Origin: Euryarchaeota archaeon UBA439
Lineage (GTDB): Archaea; Thermoplasmatota; Poseidoniia; Poseidoniales; Thalassarchaeaceae
Length of the DNA: 44,880 nt
Reading direction: 5' to 3'
Assembly (NCBI GenBank): GCA_002497245.1
Contig: DANB01000015.1
Location: 1 to 44,880 of the forward strand
Below, piece by piece: positions 26,436 through 33,535 of this stretch. Made by a program: the position numbers and the translations under genes. Numbering within the stretch: the first letter of the stretch is position 1; each line of letters begins with the position of its first letter. The notes under the pieces are model-generated. The model was not told where the DNA came from. It saw only the letters and a program-made list of their open reading frames with translations, and searched no databases.

Positions 26436-27230
26436 ATGAAGCAGTATCTAGATTTCCTTAGTCGAATTCTCGAGGAAGGAGGAAGTAAGGACGATCGAAC
26501 TGGAACAGGCACTAAGTCTATTTTTGGACATCAAATGAGATTTGATTTATCTGAAAGTTTTCCAGCAGTTACGACAAAAAAGATCCATTGGCCAAGTGTG
26601 ATTCATGAACTTTTATGGATGATTTCAGGAGAAACTAATATTCGCTATCTTCAAGAAAATAAAGTTAGAATATGGAATGAATGGGCAGATGAAAATGGAG
26701 ATTTAGGTCCCGTATATGGGAAACAATGGAGGAAATGGGTTTCAAATGATGGGGAAATAATCGACCAAATTAAGAATGCCATTGAGTTGATTAAAAAAAG
26801 TCCTGATTCGAGAAGGATTATTGTCTCCGCATGGAATGTGGGAGAGTTAGATAAAATGGCTTTAATGCCATGTCATGCATTTTTCCAGTTCTATGTGAGA
26901 AATGGGAAATTGTCATGTCAATTATATCAAAGAAGTGCAGACGCATTTTTAGGCGTCCCATTTAATATTTCATCCTATAGCCTACTAACATGTATGATGG
27001 CTCAGATTTGTAAACTTGAACCGGGAGAATTTATCTGGACAGGAGGGGATTGTCACCTTTATACAAATCATCTCGAACAAGCGAAATTACAGGTCTCAAG
27101 AAGTCCACTAAAGCAACCAAAATTGATTTTGAATCCAGAAATTGAAGATATTGATGATTTTAAGGCTGAAGACATTAAAATTGTGGATTATGAACATCAC
27201 CCTCATATTTCTGCTCCAATTTCAATTTGA
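26436..27230 (+). CDS. thyA: Thymidylate synthase ThyA
   Basis: 264-residue ThyA, colinear with and the same length as E. coli ThyA. It makes dTMP from dUMP with methylene-tetrahydrofolate. MKQYLDFLSRILEEG, DDRTGTGT, WADENGDLGPVYGKQWRKW, SRRIIVSAWNVGELDKMAL, catalytic Cys146 in MPCHAFFQF and CQLYQRSADAFLGVPFNI are all present. ATG 26436 gives the family N-terminus and has AAGGT upstream; a GTG at 26382 directly after plsC would add 18 unrelated residues. DHFR follows by 9 bases, the common pairing because ThyA produces dihydrofolate. Confidence 0.95.
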   Translation: MKQYLDFLSRILEEGGSKDDRTGTGTKSIFGHQMRFDLSESFPAVTTKKIHWPSVIHELLWMISGETNIRYLQENKVRIWNEWADENGDLGPVYGKQWRKWVSNDGEIIDQIKNAIELIKKSPDSRRIIVSAWNVGELDKMALMPCHAFFQFYVRNGKLSCQLYQRSADAFLGVPFNISSYSLLTCMMAQICKLEPGEFIWTGGDCHLYTNHLEQAKLQVSRSPLKQPKLILNPEIEDIDDFKAEDIKIVDYEHHPHISAPISI

Positions 27231-27239
27231 GGTAGTTAG

Positions 27240-27755
27240 ATGAAAATCATGATGATTGTGGCTATGGATGAACAAGGAATCATCGGTAAAGATGAAACTC
27301 TTCCTTGGAAATTATCGAATGATCTGAAGAGATTTAAAAAATTGACTATTTCTGATGGATTTAATGCTGTTGTAATGGGGAGGAAAACTTGGGAATCACT
27401 ACCTAATGGATTTAGACCTTTACCTGAAAGGTTGAACATAGTAATGTCTAGAGATACGAAATGGTCTGATGATGGAGCTGAAATAGCACTTTATCCAGGT
27501 AGAGCAATAGAAATTGCTTATGCTAACGGCTGTGACGAATTATGGATTATAGGTGGATCGCAAATATATGAGTTGTACCTAACTCATGTCGAAGAGATCC
27601 ATGTCACTAGAGTTCATACTAAAAATAGTGGAAATATTAGTTTTCCAGATTTAGATTGGTTAAATTGGACAGAAGAAATAATAGAAAAAATATCTAGAGA
27701 TAGCAAAAATGAATATGATACAACATATTCTATATGGAGAAAGTCTGTAAAATAA
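27240..27755 (+). CDS. folA: Dihydrofolate reductase
   Basis: 171-residue DHFR that reduces dihydrofolate to tetrahydrofolate with NADPH. Motifs are IVAMDEQGIIGKDETLPWKL, the active-site acid in NDLKRFKKLT, VMGRKTWESLP, RLNIVMSRD, ELWIIGGSQIYELYL and the C-terminal YDTTYSIWRK. GGTAG precedes the ATG. It recycles the folate oxidised by the adjacent ThyA. A perfect AAAACGTTTT palindrome follows the stop at 27757-27766. Confidence 0.94.
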   Translation: MKIMMIVAMDEQGIIGKDETLPWKLSNDLKRFKKLTISDGFNAVVMGRKTWESLPNGFRPLPERLNIVMSRDTKWSDDGAEIALYPGRAIEIAYANGCDELWIIGGSQIYELYLTHVEEIHVTRVHTKNSGNISFPDLDWLNWTEEIIEKISRDSKNEYDTTYSIWRKSVK

Positions 27756-27778
27756 GAAAACGTTTTAGTTTGAACTCT

Positions 27779-27786
27779 ACATAAAT
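27779..27786 (+). promoter_or_regulatory. TATA box of the DUF2071-DCC pair
   Basis: ACATAAAT about 33 bases before ATG 27816. Initiation near 27808 would give a very short leader. Confidence 0.45.
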
Positions 27787-27815
27787 TTGAAGTAGACTAT
27801 TGTCAACCATTTACC

Positions 27816-28550
27816 ATGAGAACTGACCATTTGCCTTTCCCTATGCCGGAAAGGAAACATTCTCTTAATCAGAATTGGAAAGGTCTTACTTTTATGCATT
27901 GGGAAGTTGACCCTAATGTTCTTAGAAAACATATACCTGAAGATTTAGAAATTGAGCTCTTTGATGGAAAGGCATACATTGGCACTATCCCATTCAGAAT
28001 GGAAAAAGTAAGGCCGAGATTTCTCCCCTCAATATCTTTTATTTCTAATTTTCCAGAATTTAATATCAGGACTTATGTCAAGAAAAATGGAAAAAGTGGA
28101 GTATATTTCTTGACTCTTGATGCTCAAAGTCATATTACTTGTTTTTATGCTCCATTCGCATATGGACTGCCATATAGATATGCGAAATGTAAGTTTGAGA
28201 AAAATGAGAAGGGTGGCTATAATTGGCACTCTGAGAGAAAAGAAGATGGAGTATCTCTAAGAGGAAAATCGACTGCCAGAGGCCCTATTCTTCAAGCAGA
28301 AAAAGATAGTCTTGAGGAGTTCCTTTTCGAGCGTTATTGTTTGTATGTTTATCACAAAGGCAAAACTTGTAGGGCATATACTTATCATGAACCTTGGAAG
28401 TACAGAATCGGAGAAGTTGAGATAATTGAAAACTCACTTACAGAATCATATAATTTAGGAATAAAAGACATTTTCAATCCAGATCTTGTTCATGTAAGTG
28501 AAGGTGTTGAAGTATTGACTTGGAACATTAAACCAGTAGGTGAGGGATGA
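27816..28550 (+). CDS. DUF2071 (YqjF-like) protein
   Basis: 244-residue protein matching DUF2071/YqjF: NQNWKGLTFMHWEVDPNVLR, IPEDLEIELFDGKAYIGTIP, FRMEKVRPRFLP, FPEFNIRTYV and GVYFLTLDA. The family has an acetoacetate-decarboxylase-like fold, but no activity is established. It is followed directly, with no gap, by a DCC-family protein (DUF393), a pairing that suggests a joint function. Confidence 0.85.
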   Translation: MRTDHLPFPMPERKHSLNQNWKGLTFMHWEVDPNVLRKHIPEDLEIELFDGKAYIGTIPFRMEKVRPRFLPSISFISNFPEFNIRTYVKKNGKSGVYFLTLDAQSHITCFYAPFAYGLPYRYAKCKFEKNEKGGYNWHSERKEDGVSLRGKSTARGPILQAEKDSLEEFLFERYCLYVYHKGKTCRAYTYHEPWKYRIGEVEIIENSLTESYNLGIKDIFNPDLVHVSEGVEVLTWNIKPVGEG

Positions 28551-28946
28551 ATGGATAATGCAACATTGATTCTTGATGGCGATTGCGGTCTCTGCAATAG
28601 ACTCGCCATATTCTTGAGTCCTAGATTGCACAAAGGAAAAAAAATGTCATTCTTGACTAATGAAAGTGATAAAGGTAAAGAAATAATAAATAAATTATCT
28701 GATGAAAAACAAAATGCAGATACTGTTTATTTGATTAAAAATAAAAAAACATACATTAGATCCGCAGCAGCAATAAGATGCCTTCTGTTCATGAAATGGC
28801 ATTACAAAATTCTTTATCCTTTTTGTTGGATTATACCTCTTCCAATTAGAGATTTAGTATACGTTATTATCTCTAAAAATAGGCACAAAATTTTTGCAAA
28901 GCCAGAAGTCTGTATGATTCCATCATTGAATGAACATGATGACTAA
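28551..28946 (+). CDS. DCC family (DUF393) thiol-oxidoreductase-like protein
   Basis: 131-residue protein. LILDGDCGLCNRLAIFL contains the DxxCxxC signature (Cys12, Cys15) at the end of the first strand, as in the thioredoxin-like DCC family. TVYLIKNKKTYIRSAAAIRC and the hydrophobic WHYKILYPFCWIIPLPIRD are also typical. A redox role is assumed from the fold, but not proven. The ATG follows the DUF2071 stop immediately. Its TAA shares bases with the stop of the convergent lipoprotein gene. Confidence 0.83.
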   Translation: MDNATLILDGDCGLCNRLAIFLSPRLHKGKKMSFLTNESDKGKEIINKLSDEKQNADTVYLIKNKKTYIRSAAAIRCLLFMKWHYKILYPFCWIIPLPIRDLVYVIISKNRHKIFAKPEVCMIPSLNEHDD

Positions 28947-30400
28947 TCATATTTCCAAGTAATATGCTCAGAATCAGGAAATTGATAAGTGTCTGATTCC
29001 GGCCAATTAAGTTGTTTCGCGAGATAAATAATTGCTATTTCACTAGATAAATTTTCTGAGATGTTGATATCTAGCAAGCCATCACAACCATAAGCAAGAC
29101 AACCTATTGGAGCAAATGCATAATGTCCAGAATTATTGAAAACAGCATAATTAACTAGACTATTTCCTAATTGAAAAACAGTATTATTTACTTGTGATAT
29201 AGTCGTTGTTTCATCTGAATCACCAGTAAGTACTAAACTAGATACAGAAACATTTGATATTCCATTATTAAGTACACTGCCATTCCAAGGGGAAAGTAAT
29301 AGAGTGGATCTAACTCTAGAATCTGGATTTGAAAAATCTGATATTGAAAGATCTTCAAATATAGACAAAATTGCACAATTTATTTCGGTGAAATCTGAAC
29401 CGTTGTCAATACAACCTAATTCTAAGTCCGAGGACAAAATTTTTGCACCCGAAATCATCATTGAGGTATATCCACCTGTAGATTGACCAATCATTGAGTA
29501 TCCTTCTTCGGGGACTATACAATTGAATAAATCGCCATTGATGTTGTTTTGACTTACTAACCAGTCAAAACTTTCTATTATATCATCTGGACGTGAAAGA
29601 ATATGATTAGGAAGTTTATCTACGTCGACATCAAATACAGTCCCATACCTATGATCCGGAGCTATAGAAATAAATCCGTGAGTTGCTAAACTTTCCATCA
29701 TGAAGGCTGAGCCCCATCGGATACTTGGAAATCCATGGCTGTAGATTGTGACAGGTCTAGGTTCAGAACAATCAGGCGTAGTATCATCTAATGCCATGCC
29801 TGGAAGTACATTATCGTAAATTACTCTATCTCCATTGTTTTCTTTAGAAGGAAACCAAATTTGTAGAGTTACCTCATGACCCCTAGGAGATGTAAAAACT
29901 ACATCCATTGTTCCTGAAGTGAAAGGCCCATCTTCAAGTAAAGAAGTAACTGGAGATAAATCGAATTGGTCTACTGTATCATTCCAACCATCACCATCAT
30001 CATCATTATCAACACCATTGGGTATTCCATCAGAATCAGTATCCCATTTTTCATTGGAATCATAAGGATATTGGTCTTCATAATTTTCCACTCCATCACC
30101 ATCAATATCATCGTCTGAGTTGTCACCTATTCCATCACCATCCAAATCTGTACTTTCATCTGAATCTAAAGGATGTGAATCATTTTCATCCAAAAAACCG
30201 TCATTATCATCATCTGAATCACATAAATCACCTACTTCATCACTATCATAATCTAATTGTTCAGGGTTAAAAATCTCGGGGCAATTGTCAATCTTATCAG
30301 CAACATCATCTGAATCAACATCGGATTCACTTATGCAACCAATCAATGTGCTTGATAATAATAAAATAGATATGAATAAGGGGAAATCTGTCCTCAACAC
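28943..30400 (-). CDS. Lipoprotein with thrombospondin type 3 repeats and an alpha/beta-hydrolase domain
   Basis: 485-residue exported protein. A signal peptide ends in the lipobox LIGC (Cys22), so it is probably lipid-anchored. Residues 25-150 hold about six Asp-rich calcium-binding repeats of the thrombospondin type 3 kind (DSDDDNDGFLDENDSHPLD and similar). From about 165 follows an alpha/beta hydrolase: VTIYSHGFPSIRWGSA, nucleophile elbow GQSTGGYTS and a C-terminal His in NNSGHYAF. The arrangement resembles dienelactone hydrolase or PAF-acetylhydrolase-like enzymes. It likely hydrolyses an ester or peptide outside the cell; the substrate is unknown. Confidence 0.85.
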   Translation of the reverse strand: MLRTDFPLFISILLLSSTLIGCISESDVDSDDVADKIDNCPEIFNPEQLDYDSDEVGDLCDSDDDNDGFLDENDSHPLDSDESTDLDGDGIGDNSDDDIDGDGVENYEDQYPYDSNEKWDTDSDGIPNGVDNDDDGDGWNDTVDQFDLSPVTSLLEDGPFTSGTMDVVFTSPRGHEVTLQIWFPSKENNGDRVIYDNVLPGMALDDTTPDCSEPRPVTIYSHGFPSIRWGSAFMMESLATHGFISIAPDHRYGTVFDVDVDKLPNHILSRPDDIIESFDWLVSQNNINGDLFNCIVPEEGYSMIGQSTGGYTSMMISGAKILSSDLELGCIDNGSDFTEINCAILSIFEDLSISDFSNPDSRVRSTLLLSPWNGSVLNNGISNVSVSSLVLTGDSDETTTISQVNNTVFQLGNSLVNYAVFNNSGHYAFAPIGCLAYGCDGLLDINISENLSSEIAIIYLAKQLNWPESDTYQFPDSEHITWKYD

Positions 30401-30436
30401 AATACTCTTTTAATATAACAGTAAATAAGTATATGT

Positions 30437-30823
30437 TTATTCATTCTTATATTCAGTTACACGAATACCCAACTTAGTTTTGATAGCTGGTCTATTCATT
30501 ATTTTCTCTATTTTCATACAAAATTCATGATATAAATCGATTTTAAGTGCCAATGAATGCCCTAAAATCAAGATTAGAAGATCTGCTAATTCCTCTGCTG
30601 CTTCTTCTGGAGGCTTTTCTTTTGTTATAGCAGATGCGAACTCGCCTAATTCTTCTACAGTTAGAGCTATTCTATACCCCATATCGTGGCCTCTATTTTC
30701 GGGGTTATTAAAGTCAAATTTAGAATGAAATGAGGCCACCTGATGCATCATCATATTCCATGATCTTTCATCATTATTAAAATTCTCAACATTCATCCAG
30801 TCCTCGACGCTAAGTGGTGTCAT
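30437..30823 (-). CDS. MazG-like nucleotide pyrophosphohydrolase
   Basis: 128-residue all-alpha NTP pyrophosphohydrolase-like protein. LTVEELGEFASAITKE and EAAEELADLLILILG give the EExxE...ExxD metal-binding pattern of the MazG/dUTPase-like superfamily. Such proteins remove non-canonical or excess nucleotides. A TATA-like ATATATT at 30852-30858 is flanked by inverted 7-bp arms (30837-30843, 30867-30873), so it probably has its own promoter although it follows the phosphorylase gene by 48 bases. Confidence 0.82.
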   Translation of the reverse strand: MTPLSVEDWMNVENFNNDERSWNMMMHQVASFHSKFDFNNPENRGHDMGYRIALTVEELGEFASAITKEKPPEEAAEELADLLILILGHSLALKIDLYHEFCMKIEKIMNRPAIKTKLGIRVTEYKNE

Positions 30824-30836
30824 AAACAGACTAAAG

Positions 30837-30873
30837 AGAGATTAAACATCAATATATTCCAAAAAGAATCTCT
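30837..30873. repeat. Inverted repeat flanking the MazG-like gene TATA box
   Basis: AGAGATT (30837-30843) and AATCTCT (30867-30873) are perfect 7-bp arms on either side of ATATATT. The distal arm overlaps the last codons of the upstream gene. Confidence 0.35.
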
Positions 30874-31630
30874 AAAATTGATTTTTTAGGCCGTCTATAC
30901 AATTCATTACTTTCTCCCTCATAGAGGAGGCCATAGAATCTACTTCATTATGGTCTATCTCAGCTTGAGGATTTCTAGGATCTCTACCTGCAGCCCAGTT
31001 AGAAGAACAAGCTAGAGCAACATGAGGGATATTAGTTTCAGAAACTAACCTTTGTTCAGGACCTAGTGTCATTCCAACAACATCAGCTCCTAGATTTACT
31101 AAAACATCAATTTCAGAAGGTGTCTCGAACTGAGGTCCTATGCATTGAGCTACGATTAGATTTCTAACTACATGATTTTGTAAGCCTCTAAGAGTTTTAT
31201 AGCAGCAATCTATAGCCTTACTATCAAAGATTCTAGTTCTATCAGAGTGATGTACATTATCATCATAGAATGTCCACGGAATTTGGGTTAAGTCAATAAT
31301 ATCTTTTGAAATACCTATATGACCAGGAGGGAAATCTTCTCTCATTGTACCCACGGAATTAACACTTAAGATGATGTCAGGATTGCAACTTGAGATCGCG
31401 AAAACATTTGCCCTATGTTCAATCATGTGAGGTGGTGTGCGATTTCCAGATTTGGGATGATGTCTGTCTAAAATAAAAAATCTATGTTCACTTTCCTCAA
31501 CTACAGAAATAGGTACTTGGCCCCATTTAGATTGAATTCTTATCTCTGATACCTCATAACCGGATTTATTTCGAAAATCATTAGTTAATTCACTCATACC
31601 AGTGCCACAAATCACAGCAACTCGAGTCAT
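30872..31630 (-). CDS. MTAP/PNP-family purine nucleoside phosphorylase
   Basis: 252-residue phosphorylase of the methylthioadenosine/purine nucleoside phosphorylase family. Markers are VAVICGTGMSEL (phosphate loop), PPHMIEHRANVFAI, VNSVGTMREDFPPGHI, GPQFETPSEIDVL, GADVVGMTLGPEQRL and the base-binding SNWAAGRDP. It would split methylthioadenosine, methylthioinosine or a 6-oxopurine nucleoside with phosphate. The residues usually used to tell these apart are not decisive here. It follows eS1 by 44 bases, and a hairpin in the gap contains its ribosome-binding site. Confidence 0.85.
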   Translation of the reverse strand: MTRVAVICGTGMSELTNDFRNKSGYEVSEIRIQSKWGQVPISVVEESEHRFFILDRHHPKSGNRTPPHMIEHRANVFAISSCNPDIILSVNSVGTMREDFPPGHIGISKDIIDLTQIPWTFYDDNVHHSDRTRIFDSKAIDCCYKTLRGLQNHVVRNLIVAQCIGPQFETPSEIDVLVNLGADVVGMTLGPEQRLVSETNIPHVALACSSNWAAGRDPRNPQAEIDHNEVDSMASSMREKVMNCIDGLKNQF

Positions 31631-31634
31631 ATCT

Positions 31635-31650
31635 CCCCTCTCAATAGGGG
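31635..31650 (-). promoter_or_regulatory. Hairpin that buries the phosphorylase ribosome-binding site
   Basis: On the minus strand CCCCT-ATTGAG-AGGGG forms 5 perfect pairs. The right arm AGGGG is the Shine-Dalgarno sequence, four bases before ATG 31630, so pairing would block ribosome access. Confidence 0.5.
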
Positions 31651-31674
31651 GTTAATGTTTATTGTTATTAACAA

Positions 31675-32547
31675 TCACTCATTCAGTCTGTCAATTAGTT
31701 CTGCCTTTTTACCAGAAACAGGTTTGCCAGCAGCCTTCAAGAGTTCCTTTAATTGACTGACTGTTAATGAGGAATAATCTACTTCCGCACTTTCAGAAGA
31801 TTCTGAATCTAGTACCTCTTCAGAGACTACCTCTTCATCAGTAATTTCCTCGCTTACCTCTTCAGTAACCTCCAAAGATTTAGATTCTAATTCTTCTTTC
31901 TCTTGAGCATGAATCTCATCAAGAGTTGGTCCTTCTTCTACCAATACACCTGATTGAATTAATTGAGTACGGCGGATTACAACAGTTCTGACTGGTTGGA
32001 TTTTAGATACAGCCTCTTTGATTTTATTCTCAAGAGTTCCATCAAGTGTAGCTGTTTGTAACTTAAACCATGTTGATGTTGCTCCAGTAGTTAGGATAAT
32101 GTCTCTAGCAATTGTACGCATTTTCTGTTTTTGACTGGATTTTATTCTAGCTCTTGAAATCATTAATGGTTTGAAGCGAATATAATAACCATCTTCAGTT
32201 ACAACATCGATTGTATCATCAATTTTTCCACGATCTCTTCTTACCTGTCTACGGACATGGTCTTTTAGAAGTTCATGCCCTACAAATTCTGTAATTGCAT
32301 CATTTCCAAGAACATCTGTAACTTTGAAAACAACTTTCACGTGCATCTTAGAAAAATCACCATCTAACTCATTCTGAATGATTTCATAATTTCTTCCGAT
32401 TAACTGGGAAGGTTCCTCTGCTAGAGTCTCTCCTATTACTCTAAATGACCAAGGAGTTCTAGGTGCCCTGATAGTGTACCAACGCTTTGCCTTCCACTTA
32501 TCTCTCTGTTTACGTGCCGCTGCTCTTGCTGATGCTCCTTTTGCCAT
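31675..32547 (-). CDS. rps3ae: Ribosomal protein eS1 (S3Ae) with a C-terminal SAP domain
   Basis: 290-residue protein. Residues 1-195 are ribosomal protein eS1 of the small subunit: DKWKAKRWYTIRAP, VIGETLAEEPSQLIGR, VVFKVTDVLGN, RRDRGKIDDTIDVVTEDGY and KPLMISRARIKSSQ. After the usual end comes an acidic low-complexity linker (about 220-255) and a final segment YSSLTVSQLKELLKAAGKPV-SGKKAELIDRL that fits a SAP helix-extension-helix nucleic-acid-binding motif. Normal archaeal eS1 lacks this tail. ATG 32547 gives MAKGASARAAARKQRDKW. The gene is convergent with nothing and divergent from the COG1325 gene. Confidence 0.92.
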   Translation of the reverse strand: MAKGASARAAARKQRDKWKAKRWYTIRAPRTPWSFRVIGETLAEEPSQLIGRNYEIIQNELDGDFSKMHVKVVFKVTDVLGNDAITEFVGHELLKDHVRRQVRRDRGKIDDTIDVVTEDGYYIRFKPLMISRARIKSSQKQKMRTIARDIILTTGATSTWFKLQTATLDGTLENKIKEAVSKIQPVRTVVIRRTQLIQSGVLVEEGPTLDEIHAQEKEELESKSLEVTEEVSEEITDEEVVSEEVLDSESSESAEVDYSSLTVSQLKELLKAAGKPVSGKKAELIDRLNE

Positions 32548-32568
32548 TTTCAACGACTCCGTATATAC

Positions 32569-32582
32569 CGGGGGCTGCCCCG
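32569..32582 (-). promoter_or_regulatory. GC-rich hairpin in the eS1 leader
   Basis: CGGGG-GCTG-CCCCG, 5-bp perfect arms, 21 bases before the eS1 start. A TATA-like TCATATAC on the minus strand at 32609-32616 would place the transcript start just 5' of it. Confidence 0.45.
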
Positions 32583-32689
32583 TTTGCGAGCCGTGCGACT
32601 TTCCTAGAGTATATGAACGAGACGCTATAACCGTTCTTAGAAAAATAAGGAATGCGTGGCATTGAATACTGTTATCCTTTGGGAAGGGT

Positions 32690-33118
32690 ATGGGTCTGCA
32701 TAGCGTATCATGGAGAGTTAATGTTAGTGCACTAGATCAGATTAAATTAATTGAAGATTCATTAAAATGGATTGCTGGAGAGAAATCTTCTATTGAAATA
32801 ACAAAAGATAAATCATTCCATGGAGCAGAACAATTCATCATTGTAGCGAAAAATATGAAGAAGAAAGATTCTCGAGAATCTCTAGAAAAACTTGGAAAAG
32901 ATGTTTTGAAAGAACTATTAGAAAATATTCAACTAAGAATAGATGAAGATAAGAATTTTTATGTTAGATTAAAGTTGAGCGAACTTGTTAAAGGAGAAAT
33001 TAGTTTAGCAGATAGAGATACAATTTCTTCTACAGTTAAGGGAAAATTCAAGATTGAATCATACCCTGGAGATTCAACTATTGACGTTATTTCAAACTTA
33101 ATTAAGGAATTAATTTAG
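32690..33118 (+). CDS. COG1325-type RNA-binding protein (predicted exosome-associated)
   Basis: 142-residue protein of the archaeal COG1325 family. LHSVSWRVNVSALDQIKLIE, DKSFHGAEQFIIVAKNMKK, VRLKLSELVKGEISLADRDT and IKVxxKxKxE-like end strands match. Members are predicted RNA-binding proteins tied by gene context to the archaeal exosome or tRNA/ribosome metabolism; a direct role is not established. GGGAAGGGT directly before the ATG is a strong ribosome-binding site. Confidence 0.78.
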   Translation: MGLHSVSWRVNVSALDQIKLIEDSLKWIAGEKSSIEITKDKSFHGAEQFIIVAKNMKKKDSRESLEKLGKDVLKELLENIQLRIDEDKNFYVRLKLSELVKGEISLADRDTISSTVKGKFKIESYPGDSTIDVISNLIKELI

Positions 33119-33127
33119 TTCGTAAAA

Positions 33128-33145
33128 GTTTAGGGAAACCTAAAC
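33128..33145. repeat. Perfect inverted repeat between the COG1325 and ferredoxin genes
   Basis: GTTTAGG-GAAA-CCTAAAC, 7-bp perfect arms with a GAAA loop, 10 bases after the COG1325 stop and about 50 bases before the ferredoxin ATG. As RNA it would be a stable GNRA tetraloop hairpin. As DNA the TTTAGG/CCTAAA arms recall metal-regulator operators. Confidence 0.6.
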
Positions 33146-33197
33146 AAATTTGTACGCAATACAAGGTTTCTTATGTGTAATTACTTCATGGAGTAAC

Positions 33198-33470
33198 ATG
33201 ACTCACGTGGTTACTGAAGCTTGTGTAATGCACAAATATCAAGATTGTGTTGCGGTTTGTCCGGTGGAAGCTTTCAGAGAGCATGAAAATTATCTTGTAA
33301 TTGATCCAGATGAATGTATAGATTGTGCTGCATGTGTTCCTGAATGTCCAGTGGAGGCAATTTTTGCCGATACTGATTTACCCGACGATCAGGAACATTG
33401 GTTGGACAAGAATGAGAATGAAGCACCCGATCTCCCAATCGCTGAAGGTGATTCGCCAGTTTTGGCTTAA
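33198..33470 (+). CDS. fdx: 7Fe-type ferredoxin ([3Fe-4S][4Fe-4S])
   Basis: 90-residue ferredoxin. Cys9, Cys17 and Cys50 would bind a [3Fe-4S] cluster and Cys21, Cys40, Cys43 and Cys46 a [4Fe-4S] cluster, as in Azotobacter FdI-type proteins (ACVMHKYQDCVAVCP and DECIDCAACVPECP). His12 replaces the second Cys of the first motif, which rules out two ordinary 4Fe clusters. An acidic C-terminal tail follows. ATG 33198 fits the family start MTHVVTEAC; the frame is open 16 codons further. It is a soluble electron carrier whose partner is not evident nearby. Confidence 0.92.
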   Translation: MTHVVTEACVMHKYQDCVAVCPVEAFREHENYLVIDPDECIDCAACVPECPVEAIFADTDLPDDQEHWLDKNENEAPDLPIAEGDSPVLA

Positions 33471-33490
33471 TCTTGATATGATTAATTAGT

Positions 33491-33498
33491 ATTTTATG
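33491..33498 (+). promoter_or_regulatory. TATA box of pdxS
   Basis: ATTTTATG, about 41 bases before the chosen pdxS start; initiation is expected near 33520. Confidence 0.4.
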
Positions 33499-33535
33499 AA
33501 CATAGGTTCATCAAGGGTAACCATGACGAGTGCCC

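Noticed and set aside
27757..27766. AAAACGTTTT palindrome after folA
   Set aside because: Short A/T-rich palindromes are expected in AT-rich gaps, and it has no clear partner or position-specific role.
30001..30330. ATC-rich repetitive stretch that could be a microsatellite
   Set aside because: It is explained by Asp codons of the calcium-binding repeats in the lipoprotein gene.
32561..32568. GTATATAC as the TATA box of eS1
   Set aside because: It is only 14 bases before the start codon, so transcription would begin inside the gene. The element at 32609-32616 fits better.
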